This document shows positions 42,991 to 52,753 of a stretch of 64,000 bases of DNA, piece by piece; within the stretch, counting starts at the first letter, position 1; each line of letters opens with the position of its first letter. This stretch comes from Candidatus Saccharimonadota bacterium. GTDB lineage: Bacteria; Patescibacteriota; Saccharimonadia; Saccharimonadales; Saccharimonadaceae. The stretch lies in the NCBI GenBank assembly GCA_017406565.1, contig JAFQYG010000002.1:235079-299078 (forward strand), in the 5' to 3' direction. The translations under genes and the position numbers were made by a program. Under the pieces are notes generated by a model. It was not told where the DNA came from. It saw only the letters and a program-made list of their open reading frames with translations, and did no database searches.

Positions 42991-44807
42991 TTTAACTCTG
43001 GTCTGGTGACGCAGCGAACTACCCCCATGATCCATTTGACAATACTGTTTGTTCCTGGGTAAACATTATTAAAATTAAACTCTGCGATATGGGAAAAAAC
43101 ACTCGTGTCCGCAGTAGATGTCCAATAGAGTCCATAACCATCACGATTGGTAATTGATGCTCCACTTCCGTTTCCAGAAAATACAAAATTATTTGGAAAA
43201 GACCTTATAGCTCTAGACACTGGGCCCGCTTCTGTAGAATCATTATAAAATGGGGCAGAAGTACTATTGTAGTTATTTGGTTTGACTCCATTATTAATAC
43301 CATCAACTATCAATACCCAAAATTCATTGGATATTTCTTCCGCCTTTTCGCCACCTCTTGGTAAATGCCAACCCCAAGGACAAATATCACCAGATGTGCT
43401 AATGCTTGATTTGTTATAAGTGCCATTTCCAGCTGTAGCAGAGTACCAGTTGTAATAGTTCCCATAGCTATAAATATTACTATATTGTACACTTGATGCA
43501 TTGTCGACAAACAATGTAGTATTGTCTGTTCTTAGCCTAGATTGGTCTATACAGGCTGCTGTGTTGTTAGTACACCACCCTTCTGGGGAAATAGTTGAGT
43601 CGTAAGCTACAGATGAAGTGGATGATAAGTGATTAGAGGTAGAGCCAGTATCGTATATATTTGTGAGCGGAAGAGATGGATCATTTGTGTTTAAGCTTGA
43701 TAAGATAGCGGAATCGTCAAGCCTCAAGTTTTCAATCATCCAACAGCTACCATCAGCTAATCTAGCTATAGCGTATGTATTACCATCGCGATTATCGCTA
43801 AGGGCAGTTACACTGGAAAGATTTGCGGTGCCATCAGTAGGGGATTTTACAAGGGAACCTTCAGATACATTAACTATACCACATAGCGATATAATTTTTT
43901 CTCTGTCCTGCATGGATCCTTCGGATTCAATCCATATAGCATAAAGACTTAATCCATCAGTGGAAAGATTAGATGGGGCAGCGATAGTCTGATTAGGCCC
44001 ATAGAAGTGAGCATCAGGGTTAGTTTCATAGTCGTATTTATCAGACCAACCAGCAAAGCCATAGCCATCACGTTTGAAGTTGGGGGCATAGAGAGTGATA
44101 CCATTGGTGATTTCTGAGCTAGTAGGTGTTTGTTTACCCATCTGCCCTTCAACTATGTTAGTGTTTGGGTTGTAGCAGATTTTACCTGGGTCACAAGCGA
44201 TAGGTTGAGCAGGTATTTCATTTTGTGGATGCACTAAAGTATATTTAACCTTGCCTAAATAATTACCAAAGCTTTGAGTAGAAGAGATGTTGGCTTTATA
44301 AGTAGCATTGACTGATAATGAACCAGTACCAGTAGAGCTAGCATAGGATGCTATTTTAGTATGAATGTCTGGTACTATATGGTAGTTATTGAAGGAGTTT
44401 TCTATAGTAGGAGTAGTACCAGATGTTGGATTAATCTTCATAGCCCAGTAGGAGTTAGTACCGGATGTATTAGTAGGTATATTAGTAGAGCTACCTATCA
44501 TATTATTATTGCCTATAGTGTCATCAGAATAACCTACAGCATATAGTGCAAAGCCTCCTGCATCATTACAGGATACTGACATAGTACTACCTGCTATTTC
44601 TGCACTAGTACCATTTGGTACAGTAGCAGAATAGTTACCTCCTCCTGTGGTAGTTAGTGTACAGGATGCTGCTACTTTGACTGTGGCAAGAGCGGTAGAG
44701 GCGGAAGAAGCGGAAGAATAAGAAGATATTAAAATAGTACCTGATAATAATACAGCACATAATAATATAATACTAATAGACAGATTAAGTTTTAAGGCTT
44801 TTGCCAT
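42987..44807 (-). CDS. Secreted FISUMP-domain surface protein
   Basis: 606 residues with signal segment, shared N-domain, InlB-like repeat and C-terminal FISUMP domain (S-C-W-M-I-E-N-L-R-L, Y-N-W-Y-S-A-T-A-G-N, I-C-P-W-G-W-H-L-P). SD aggag 8 bases before ATG 44807; TGCTATAAT near 44860 gives a leader of about 50 bases. N-terminal half nearly identical at DNA level to the gene at 25075, with a divergent FISUMP half. The FISUMP domain has an insertion before the conserved I-R-S-F-P-N-N-F-V-F-S-G segment. Confidence 0.9.
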   Translation of the reverse strand: MAKALKLNLSISIILLCAVLLSGTILISSYSSASSASTALATVKVAASCTLTTTGGGNYSATVPNGTSAEIAGSTMSVSCNDAGGFALYAVGYSDDTIGNNNMIGSSTNIPTNTSGTNSYWAMKINPTSGTTPTIENSFNNYHIVPDIHTKIASYASSTGTGSLSVNATYKANISSTQSFGNYLGKVKYTLVHPQNEIPAQPIACDPGKICYNPNTNIVEGQMGKQTPTSSEITNGITLYAPNFKRDGYGFAGWSDKYDYETNPDAHFYGPNQTIAAPSNLSTDGLSLYAIWIESEGSMQDREKIISLCGIVNVSEGSLVKSPTDGTANLSSVTALSDNRDGNTYAIARLADGSCWMIENLRLDDSAILSSLNTNDPSLPLTNIYDTGSTSNHLSSTSSVAYDSTISPEGWCTNNTAACIDQSRLRTDNTTLFVDNASSVQYSNIYSYGNYYNWYSATAGNGTYNKSSISTSGDICPWGWHLPRGGEKAEEISNEFWVLIVDGINNGVKPNNYNSTSAPFYNDSTEAGPVSRAIRSFPNNFVFSGNGSGASITNRDGYGLYWTSTADTSVFSHIAEFNFNNVYPGTNSIVKWIMGVVRCVTRPELN

Positions 44808-44898
44808 AAGAACGACTCCTAGGTTTTGCTGTTCTTGTTTTTTATGATTATGATTATAGCATAAAAAGTATTATATTACGATATGCTATAATTAATTT

Positions 44899-45537
44899 AT
44901 GATTACTTTATTTGGAGCTCCTGGTGCTGGTAAAACAGAACAGGGAAAACTGTTGGCTCAGAAATATGGCTGGGAATGGGTTTCTTATCGTGATTTACTG
45001 ATGGAGCTTCATGATAAGGATATAAGTTATGCGCTCGAACATGGTCTTTTTATTGATGACGATAAAGCCACAGAGCTAATGCAGAATACACTGAATAGGT
45101 TAAAACGTTCTACTCCGAGATTTGCCTCCGATTTGATTGACGGTCGAACTAGAGAAATAATCTTAGACGGATTTCCAGCAGATTATCGTCAAGTAAAGTG
45201 GCTAATTGACAATGGGGAAATAAAAAACCTAAAAGGGGCAATCGTATTACGCGTACCACGAGGAGAATTATGGCGGCGATTAGTTGCAAGAAAGCGCGTC
45301 GATGATACACGCGCAGCAATTGAACGAAGGCAAGATGCGTACGAGCGCAATATCACTGGGATGATTAAAACTTTGGCTAAAAATGGCGTACTAGTACGTG
45401 AAGTGAATGGCTGTAATTCGCCGCAAGATGTCTTAGAGCGTATTGACGACGTATTGGCGGATTGGGGCATGGTGCCAAAAAAACAATATGAAAGAATCAG
45501 CGAATCGTCGCACAAGGCACCAAATTGGTTACAGTAA
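44899..45537 (+). CDS. Adenylate kinase-like nucleoside monophosphate kinase
   Basis: 212 residues. P-loop G-A-P-G-A-G-K-T at 6-13, NMP-binding region with L-D-G-F-P near 95-99, and R-R-L-V-A-R-K-R then R-R-Q-D-A-Y-E-R near 126-150, as in the adenylate kinase LID and core. It lacks the long LID insertion and the substrate-side Ser/Thr-x-G-D motif is altered to S-Y-R-D, so the substrate may not be AMP. Leaderless-type start, 6 bases after TGCTATAAT. Monocistronic. Confidence 0.75.
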   Translation: MITLFGAPGAGKTEQGKLLAQKYGWEWVSYRDLLMELHDKDISYALEHGLFIDDDKATELMQNTLNRLKRSTPRFASDLIDGRTREIILDGFPADYRQVKWLIDNGEIKNLKGAIVLRVPRGELWRRLVARKRVDDTRAAIERRQDAYERNITGMIKTLAKNGVLVREVNGCNSPQDVLERIDDVLADWGMVPKKQYERISESSHKAPNWLQ

Positions 45538-45566
45538 AAAATCGGCTAGCAGGCTAGCCGATTTTT
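45538..45566. terminator. Bidirectional terminator
   Basis: aaa-atcggctagc-ag-gctagccgat-tttt between two convergent genes; A and T tracts allow use on both strands. Confidence 0.9.
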
Positions 45567-45569
45567 GAA

Positions 45570-46313
45570 TTAAGCTAGTTTTTTGAATAGCTCGCTTGGA
45601 ATCATAATCACAGTCTTTTGTGATGGATCAGCCGAAATCTTTTCAAGAGTTTGCAATGTACGAATATTGAGACCGCCTGGAGTACGTGAAAGTAAGTTGG
45701 CAGCTTCGACAACTGCACCAGCTGCAGCTTTTTCACCTTCGGCAGAAATAATGGCAGCACGGCGTTCGCGTTCGGCTTCTGCCTGTTTAGCCATGGCACG
45801 TTTCATATCGGCTGGAAGTTCGATGTTTTGTAGTTTGACGCTTTCGATATCGATACCCCATTTATCGGTTTGAGCATCAACAATTTCGCGAATTTTTACG
45901 GAGATTTCGTCACGTTTACTTAAAATTTCGTCAAGGTCAAAGTTACCGGTGACATCACGGAGTGCAGTTTGAGCAAATGTGCTAGTTGCATAAGAATAGT
46001 TGGTAGTTTCTAGCACGGCTTTTTCGGCATTGAGAACTTTGAAATACACAATCGCATCTACGTTAACAGTCACGTTGTCGCGAGTGATTACTTCTTGTTT
46101 CGGAATATCCATTGGCGTAGTACGCACATCGACTTTGGTAAGTTTATCGATATAAGGAATAATGAGACGAAGACCTGGTTCGACAGTACGACGATATTTA
46201 CCTAGTCTTAAAACTATTCCGCGTTCATATTGATTGATTATCCTAATACCTGGGGCAATCAAAAATATTAAAATAAATAATATAAACATGACGAGAACAC
46301 TAGCGGCCTCCAT
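45570..46313 (-). CDS. SPFH/band 7 protein (stomatin/slipin type)
   Basis: 247 residues: N-terminal hydrophobic hairpin or span (about 5-27), SPFH domain (about 28-180: Y-E-R-G-I-V-L-R-L-G-K, E-P-G-L-R-L-I-I-P), then a helical region rich in Ala and Glu (E-A-E-R-E-R-R-A). Forms membrane-bound oligomers that organise microdomains and regulate proteases. No NfeD partner is adjacent. It has a strong SD (aaggagg) and a leader, unlike most first genes here. Confidence 0.92.
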   Translation of the reverse strand: MEAASVLVMFILFILIFLIAPGIRIINQYERGIVLRLGKYRRTVEPGLRLIIPYIDKLTKVDVRTTPMDIPKQEVITRDNVTVNVDAIVYFKVLNAEKAVLETTNYSYATSTFAQTALRDVTGNFDLDEILSKRDEISVKIREIVDAQTDKWGIDIESVKLQNIELPADMKRAMAKQAEAERERRAAIISAEGEKAAAGAVVEAANLLSRTPGGLNIRTLQTLEKISADPSQKTVIMIPSELFKKLA

Positions 46314-46349
46314 AACTCCTCCTTAATTTATACTTATGATTATATCATA

Positions 46350-47471
<1,122 letters not shown>

Positions 47472-47489
47472 TTATATTATAACATAAAA

Positions 47490-47532
47490 GAAGCCCCCGG
47501 GCGAGGCTCTAGGTGAGCCCTCCAGGGACTTC
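47490..47532 (-). terminator. Long imperfect hairpin after the CdiA_C-like gene
   Basis: On the minus strand gaagtccc...gggggcttc encloses an inner gctc...gagc stem and is followed by tttta. It ends transcription of the nuclease-like gene just before the tgt promoter. Confidence 0.6.
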
Positions 47533-47547
47533 ATTGATTGTATTGTA

Positions 47548-47949
47548 CTAAACATCTTTATTTATGTCAACTACTTCTCTATTTTTTGTAATAAGTATTA
47601 ACTTATTGATTCCGTGCTTTCTTTTCATTCTGGATATTAAATAGCTCTTAATACTCCTATCTTTTAAGTATTTCACTCTTGAAGTATCTATTACGATATT
47701 ATTAGATTGATTTCTAAGTGCTTTTTGTAAATTATTCTCTATACATTTAATGGTTGTTCCTTCAGGAGATTTAAATTCAAACAACGTGTTGTCTAGATAA
47801 GCATCTGCTGAATGAATTGAATTGTGTGAAGGTAAAAAAGTAATAGTATATCCTATTTCTTTTAATGCAATAGCGCTGTGCATTTCCCATGGTAAGATGT
47901 TTTTGACGCCTTTTGCAATAATTATTTGACCTTCTTGTCTTTTCTTCAT
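47548..47949 (-). CDS. Orphan CdiA_C-like nuclease-domain protein
   Basis: 133 residues from ATG 47949; the frame stays open upstream, but that part is low-complexity. It has the pattern of the CdiA C-terminal tRNA nuclease-type fold: an early conserved E-x-x-x-A-x-x-L helix (E-M-H-S-A-I-A-L near 23), D-A-Y-L-D with following F-E-F-K-S (E-x-K near 60), N-N-L-Q-K-A and I-V-I-D-T. These resemble the PD-(D/E)xK-like core. No secretion signal, partner scaffold or obvious immunity gene adjoins. Possibly an element relic, a cytoplasmic nuclease or the C-terminal piece of a former toxin. Moderate confidence in the fold. Confidence 0.6.
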   Translation of the reverse strand: MKKRQEGQIIIAKGVKNILPWEMHSAIALKEIGYTITFLPSHNSIHSADAYLDNTLFEFKSPEGTTIKCIENNLQKALRNQSNNIVIDTSRVKYLKDRSIKSYLISRMKRKHGINKLILITKNREVVDINKDV

Positions 47950-48132
47950 TTTTGCAGGGTAACATAGGATTATAATAATTACAACCCCTGGCCTTTGATT
48001 TGGTGGGGTTTGTTCGGGGCTTGTTCGGTGATACGCTAGATGTAGTGTAATATACGATATCTGGTACGCTATATCTAGCATATAAACTCCACTATATATT
48101 ATATACTGAATGGTGTAGGTGTGTAGTGATAA

Positions 48133-49896
48133 TTACCTACCAGTAACGCAACGAACTGACCATCCAAAGTTCTTGAAGAGGTTACCTGTGCCTGGATGGA
48201 GTGAATCGGGGTTGCAGCCCAAGCCGTATGCGTTGTAACTACTATGCCCAGAAACAGACCAATAGAGTCCGTTGGAGGTAGGGTTGCCGATTGTCGAGCC
48301 ATACACGTACCCAGAATAAATGAAATTATTTGGATAGGAACGCCATATTCGAGACATAGTAGTTCCAGTAGGAGTAGTACTAGAATCTGAAAATGCTCCT
48401 GTACCACCTAAAGCAATGTCTAGTAGACCAAATTCTCCTGATGCATCTTTTCCTGTGGGTAAGTGCCAACCAGCAGGGCATATGTCACCTGGAGCAACAT
48501 AGCTAGAACCATAATCATTGCCATATTTACCATAACCTGCAGTAGCAGAATACCAGTTGTAGTAATTACCACGAGAGTAGACATTACTAGTATTACTATA
48601 GCTTGAGGAGGTATTACTGATAAAGAGTGTAGTATTATTAGTGGCTAGCATGGATTGATTAAAACAGCTAATTGAAGTAGACTGGCACCAGGCAGTTTGA
48701 GTTGGATCTGTAGTTGGTGAAAGATGATTTGACGTAGTTGGATTAGCAGTATCATAGATATTAGTTAATGGGAGTGAAGGATTATGAGTATTGGAAGCTG
48801 AGAGTTCTGGAGTATCATCTAGCCTTAAGTTTTCAATAGTCCAACATTTACCATCAGCTAGTTTGGCGACAGCATAAGTATCACCATCTCGTTCGTCTGT
48901 GAGAGCTGTTACACTAGCTAAAGTAGCAGTACCATTAGTGGGAGCTTGAGTGAGACTAGAACAACCGTTCCAGTTTTGAAGTGTACCATTTGATGGTACC
49001 CAGACAGCATAAAGGGATAAGCCATTAGTAGATAGATTTGATGGAGTGGTGATGGTTTGATTAGGACCATAGAAAGTTCCAGAGTAATCATAAGCTGTGT
49101 TCCAACCAGCAAAGCCATAGCCTGTACGTTTGAAGTTAGGAGCCCATAACGTGATGCCATTAGCTAATTCAGCGCTTGTGGGAGTTTGTTTACCCATCTG
49201 TCCTTCAACTAAAGCAGTATTAGGATTATAGCAGATCTTACCGCCTTCACAAGCGACTGGTTGAGCTGGTACTTCATTACTTGGATGGACTAGGGTGAAT
49301 TTAACTTTACCTACATAGGTACCTGCAGGTTGGGATTGGTTAACATAGATAGCATAGTTAGTAGTAAAGTTAGAGCCAATAGAACCAGTACCAATATCAG
49401 TAGCAGAGTTTAGAGAGACTACTTTGGTATAGGCTGATGGAACTACTTCATAGTTAGTATAGTTGCATGAAGCATCGTTTCTAATAGTAGGAGCATAAGT
49501 ACCTGAGACTGGGGTTAGTTTCATAGACCAGACTGAATCTACGGTAGTACCTGATACATATTTACCTGTAGTGATGTCATAGGAAGAATCTAGGGTAGAG
49601 GAATGCATTTTATTATTACCATCTTCTTCATTAGTATAGCCTATGGCATAGATAGCATAGCCATTAGTATCATTACAAGTAGTTTTCATGGTAGCTGAAC
49701 CTATGTCTGTCTTATATTGGTTATTTTGCATAGTAGTAGTATGAGAGAGATTGGTACCAGAAAGAGAACAGGAGACTGGGACGGTGATGTTGATTTGGTC
49801 TACTACTGAATCATCTGCATAAACTGACGAGAAATAAAAAAGAGTAGTTAGAGCTAATAAGCTTACTATACTACCATAAACAATTGTTTTCTTCAT
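48133..49896 (-). CDS. Secreted FISUMP-domain surface protein
   Basis: 587 residues: signal segment (about 5-27), N-domain of the second type ([14 protein letters not shown]), closer to the 927-residue DUF285 protein than to the other FISUMP proteins, then InlB-like repeat and FISUMP domain (K-C-W-T-I-E-N-L-R-L, G-N-Y-Y-N-W-Y-S-A-T-A-G-Y, I-C-P-A-G-W-H-L-P-T-G-K). The mixed architecture shows that N- and C-terminal modules are exchangeable. TGCTATAAT about 25 bases before the start and gaggga as SD. Confidence 0.9.
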   Translation of the reverse strand: MKKTIVYGSIVSLLALTTLFYFSSVYADDSVVDQINITVPVSCSLSGTNLSHTTTMQNNQYKTDIGSATMKTTCNDTNGYAIYAIGYTNEEDGNNKMHSSTLDSSYDITTGKYVSGTTVDSVWSMKLTPVSGTYAPTIRNDASCNYTNYEVVPSAYTKVVSLNSATDIGTGSIGSNFTTNYAIYVNQSQPAGTYVGKVKFTLVHPSNEVPAQPVACEGGKICYNPNTALVEGQMGKQTPTSAELANGITLWAPNFKRTGYGFAGWNTAYDYSGTFYGPNQTITTPSNLSTNGLSLYAVWVPSNGTLQNWNGCSSLTQAPTNGTATLASVTALTDERDGDTYAVAKLADGKCWTIENLRLDDTPELSASNTHNPSLPLTNIYDTANPTTSNHLSPTTDPTQTAWCQSTSISCFNQSMLATNNTTLFISNTSSSYSNTSNVYSRGNYYNWYSATAGYGKYGNDYGSSYVAPGDICPAGWHLPTGKDASGEFGLLDIALGGTGAFSDSSTTPTGTTMSRIWRSYPNNFIYSGYVYGSTIGNPTSNGLYWSVSGHSSYNAYGLGCNPDSLHPGTGNLFKNFGWSVRCVTGR

Positions 49897-49932
49897 GTAA
49901 AATCCCTCAAATATACGGTTATTATAGCATAA

Positions 49933-50487
49933 CTATTTTGCCATGTCACGTAAAATTTGTTTCTGGTAGCGTTCTTCTTCTGAAAAAATGCAGCCACAGT
50001 ATTTTTGCATATACAAGCCTAGATCACGGGCTTTGGCTTGACCTTCACGGAATCCGACACGAAAATCGCGATAGATGAATTTAATGCCGCTCTGCTCAGC
50101 TAAACGCTCACATACTTTAACTAACTCTTCATGTTTTTGATATGGTGAGACTAAAAGAGTGGTGGTAAAAGCATCAAATCCATGCTCGGCGGCATAACGA
50201 ACTGTAGCACCAAGGCGTTTAGGATAACAGTAATTAACGCAACGATTGTTGATATTGTTTGCGACATTACGGCAGAATTCATCAAGACCATAGTCTTCCT
50301 CAACGATTAATTCCGCATCGATTTTTTTAGCATAATCTTTCAAACAATCGCGTCGAGTTTTGTATTCTATATACGGATGGATGTTAGGATTATACCAAAA
50401 AAGTGTCGGCTCAATTCCTTCAGCACGTAAACTATCCACACAATATACGCTACACGGCGCACAACACGTATGCATCAATAATTTCAT
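49933..50487 (-). CDS. queH: Epoxyqueuosine reductase QueH
   Basis: 184 residues. I start at ATG 50487, 7 bases after TATAAT; ATG 50493 is only one base from that box. Motifs: H-T-C-C-A-P-C near 6-12, N-I-H-P near 33, R-C-V-N-Y-C near 80 and Y-C-G-C near 163, the cysteine ligands of the QueH family. It reduces epoxyqueuosine to queuosine in tRNA as a non-homologous replacement of QueG. Pairs functionally with tgt at 46350. Confidence 0.92.
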   Translation of the reverse strand: MKLLMHTCCAPCSVYCVDSLRAEGIEPTLFWYNPNIHPYIEYKTRRDCLKDYAKKIDAELIVEEDYGLDEFCRNVANNINNRCVNYCYPKRLGATVRYAAEHGFDAFTTTLLVSPYQKHEELVKVCERLAEQSGIKFIYRDFRVGFREGQAKARDLGLYMQKYCGCIFSEEERYQKQILRDMAK

Positions 50488-50535
50488 TGTCATAATTATA
50501 ACATTTATGCTACAATAAGTATATAAAGGAGGTTT

Positions 50536-51642
50536 ATGGCTAAAACAATTGAAACGGATTTGAGGACTTTCGTTAAGTTTTGGTTGGTGCCAGTTGCATT
50601 TTTATTAGTCTGGTATATTTTTCAAAGTGCTTGGATGGGATTAGTAATTATTGGCATTGCTATTTTCTTGGCTTTGGCTCTACGACCACTCGTGAGCCGT
50701 GTGGATGGATTTTTCACCAAACACTTTGGTAAGGACAAAAAACACCAGAACTTATCCGCAATCTTAGCTTATTTAATTGTTGTGGTGGTACTTGGTGCGA
50801 TCATCGCTATTATCGGGCCTGTTGTCGTGAACGAAACTACCAAGTTTGTCGAAAAATTTCCACAAACCTTCGAAACTACTTTTGGCGGTTGGGACGGCGT
50901 TAATAGCTTTGGTCAAACTATAGGCGTTCAAGATCTACATGCTGAAGTTGATAAAGCCTTAGATGGTTTGTCTCAATATATTTTGAATTTACTAAGTAAT
51001 AATCTTGTATCAAGCGTGAGTAGTGCAGCGGATATTATTATGAAAGTTATCTTCGTGTTAGTGTTAACATTGTTATTCCTCTTAGAAGGTCCGGATATAA
51101 TGCATTCACTTTGGGGTAGTATGGAAGATAACGATAATAAAAAGATGATAAAGGTTGCGAGACGTACCGTATCTAAAATGGCTAACGTCGTATCTACCTA
51201 TATGTCACGACAAGTAATCGTAGCGATGATTGATGGGTGTGCTACTATGTTAATCGTCTTTATTATTTCTTTGATATTCGGTTTGACTCCAAGTTTAGCA
51301 ATCCCAATGGGGCTGATTACAGCTTTGTTCTATTTAATACCGATGTTTGGGCAGTTCATTGGTGGTGCCATAGTGACCGTATTGATTCTATTCTCTAGCC
51401 CATGGGCAGGGTTAATCTATGCAATTGTTTACATTTCTTATGCACAAGTTGAAAACAATATAATTGCGCCAAAGATTCAGGGTGACGCACTCAATTTAAG
51501 GCCGGTGATGATTCTATGCGCTATCATTATTGGCATGTATATGTTTAACCTACTTGGAGCAATCATTGCGATTCCGATTGCAGGATGCATCCGCGTTTTG
51601 GTCGAAGAATTTCCAAATTTCAGGGCAGCAGCTAAGGGCTAA
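50536..51642 (+). CDS. AI-2E family (PerM-like) transporter
   Basis: 368 residues with about seven to eight membrane spans and a large loop between the N-terminal and C-terminal halves. Conserved C-terminal region: I-P-M-F-G-Q-F-I-G-G and N-I-I-A-P-K-I-Q-G-D-A-L-N-L-R-P. Substrate uncertain; the family name comes from one member and homologues do various exports. Start has SD aaggagg. Followed after 4 bases by the flippase-like gene. Confidence 0.88.
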   Translation: MAKTIETDLRTFVKFWLVPVAFLLVWYIFQSAWMGLVIIGIAIFLALALRPLVSRVDGFFTKHFGKDKKHQNLSAILAYLIVVVVLGAIIAIIGPVVVNETTKFVEKFPQTFETTFGGWDGVNSFGQTIGVQDLHAEVDKALDGLSQYILNLLSNNLVSSVSSAADIIMKVIFVLVLTLLFLLEGPDIMHSLWGSMEDNDNKKMIKVARRTVSKMANVVSTYMSRQVIVAMIDGCATMLIVFIISLIFGLTPSLAIPMGLITALFYLIPMFGQFIGGAIVTVLILFSSPWAGLIYAIVYISYAQVENNIIAPKIQGDALNLRPVMILCAIIIGMYMFNLLGAIIAIPIAGCIRVLVEEFPNFRAAAKG

Positions 51643-51646
51643 ATAA

Positions 51647-52753
51647 ATGAAAGAAGACAAACCCGACACTGAACATAAAAAAGTGTCACCCAAAAAATTC
51701 TTTAAGAAGCCGATTATGATTGCAATCTTTGTGCTGATCAATGTGGCGGTCATCGCAATCACTGCTTTTTCAGAATTTGGTAATTCCAATAATGCTGCTA
51801 AGCTCTCTGACGTAAGAATAAACTGGTGGTTTTTGGTCCCAGCAGTTTTTTGTTTTTTGGCGGCAATTACTGCAGAAATATTCAAATATGTTTTAATGAT
51901 GCGAGAAATGAGTAAAAAGAAGAATTTCAATGAAAAACGTGTTAGCAAGGTTGCACGACGAACGGTGCTACTCGGTAAATACTATGACAATATCACGCCA
52001 GCTGCAATTGGCGGCCAGCCATTTCAAATTTATTATATGCGTAAGAATAGTAATCTACCGGATGGTGTATCAACATCTATTCCGGTATTTGGCATGATTG
52101 CAGGTCAAATCGGATTTATCATTATCGCAACATTTTGTTTCCTGTTCGGCAGTTTATCAATTAATAATGCAGTGTTAATTGGTACTGCTTGTTTTGGTTT
52201 ATTATTTTATGCTTTTTGGCCAATTACCGTTATGATTGCTACATTTTTACCAAAAGCTACAGCTGAGCTAATAAATATCGTCGTAAGGTTTTTGTATAAA
52301 ATCCATTTAGTTAAAAACCGTAAAGCAACTATCGCTAAAGTAGAATATGAAGTTAATGAATATGCTAAATGCGTGCGCAAAATCTTAAGTACAAAAGGTC
52401 TATTTCTAAAAACTGTCCTATTATCAGTATCTTTCCATATTTTAATTTCAATGATTCCATTTTTCGTATTAACGGCGTTCGGTGGTAATGTAGATTTCTT
52501 ACCGTGTTTTGTAACGACAGTAGCAGTAACATCAGCTGTTTACTTTATCCCAACACCAGGTAATGCTGGCGCAGCAGAAGGTGCGTTCTTTGTGGTATTT
52601 TCAGCTTTGTCTTCTGGATATGTATTTTGGGCAATGTTAGTGTGGAGATTTTTCTCATACTACATTTACATAATTATGGGACCGATTATATATTATAGAA
52701 TGCATTTGGAGAAGAAAGATGAAACTAAAAACAAGGGAATCGCGGCGGCGTAA
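51647..52753 (+). CDS. Lysylphosphatidylglycerol synthase TM-like (flippase-type) protein
   Basis: 368 residues, about eight membrane spans. Conserved segments Y-Y-D-N-I-T-P-A-A-I-G-G-Q-P near 111-124 and P-T-P-G-N-A-G-A-A-E-G near 303-313 identify the UPF0104/LPG_synthase_TM family. In MprF this domain flips modified phospholipid; no synthase domain is attached here. It may move a lipid across the membrane. Overlaps the carboxypeptidase gene by 35 bases. Confidence 0.85.
   Translation: MKEDKPDTEHKKVSPKKFFKKPIMIAIFVLINVAVIAITAFSEFGNSNNAAKLSDVRINWWFLVPAVFCFLAAITAEIFKYVLMMREMSKKKNFNEKRVSKVARRTVLLGKYYDNITPAAIGGQPFQIYYMRKNSNLPDGVSTSIPVFGMIAGQIGFIIIATFCFLFGSLSINNAVLIGTACFGLLFYAFWPITVMIATFLPKATAELINIVVRFLYKIHLVKNRKATIAKVEYEVNEYAKCVRKILSTKGLFLKTVLLSVSFHILISMIPFFVLTAFGGNVDFLPCFVTTVAVTSAVYFIPTPGNAGAAEGAFFVVFSALSSGYVFWAMLVWRFFSYYIYIIMGPIIYYRMHLEKKDETKNKGIAAA

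Noticed and set aside
47490..47532. GC-rich structured stretch as a tRNA or small RNA gene
   Set aside because: No cloverleaf or T-loop; it fits a terminator between a gene stop and the tgt promoter.
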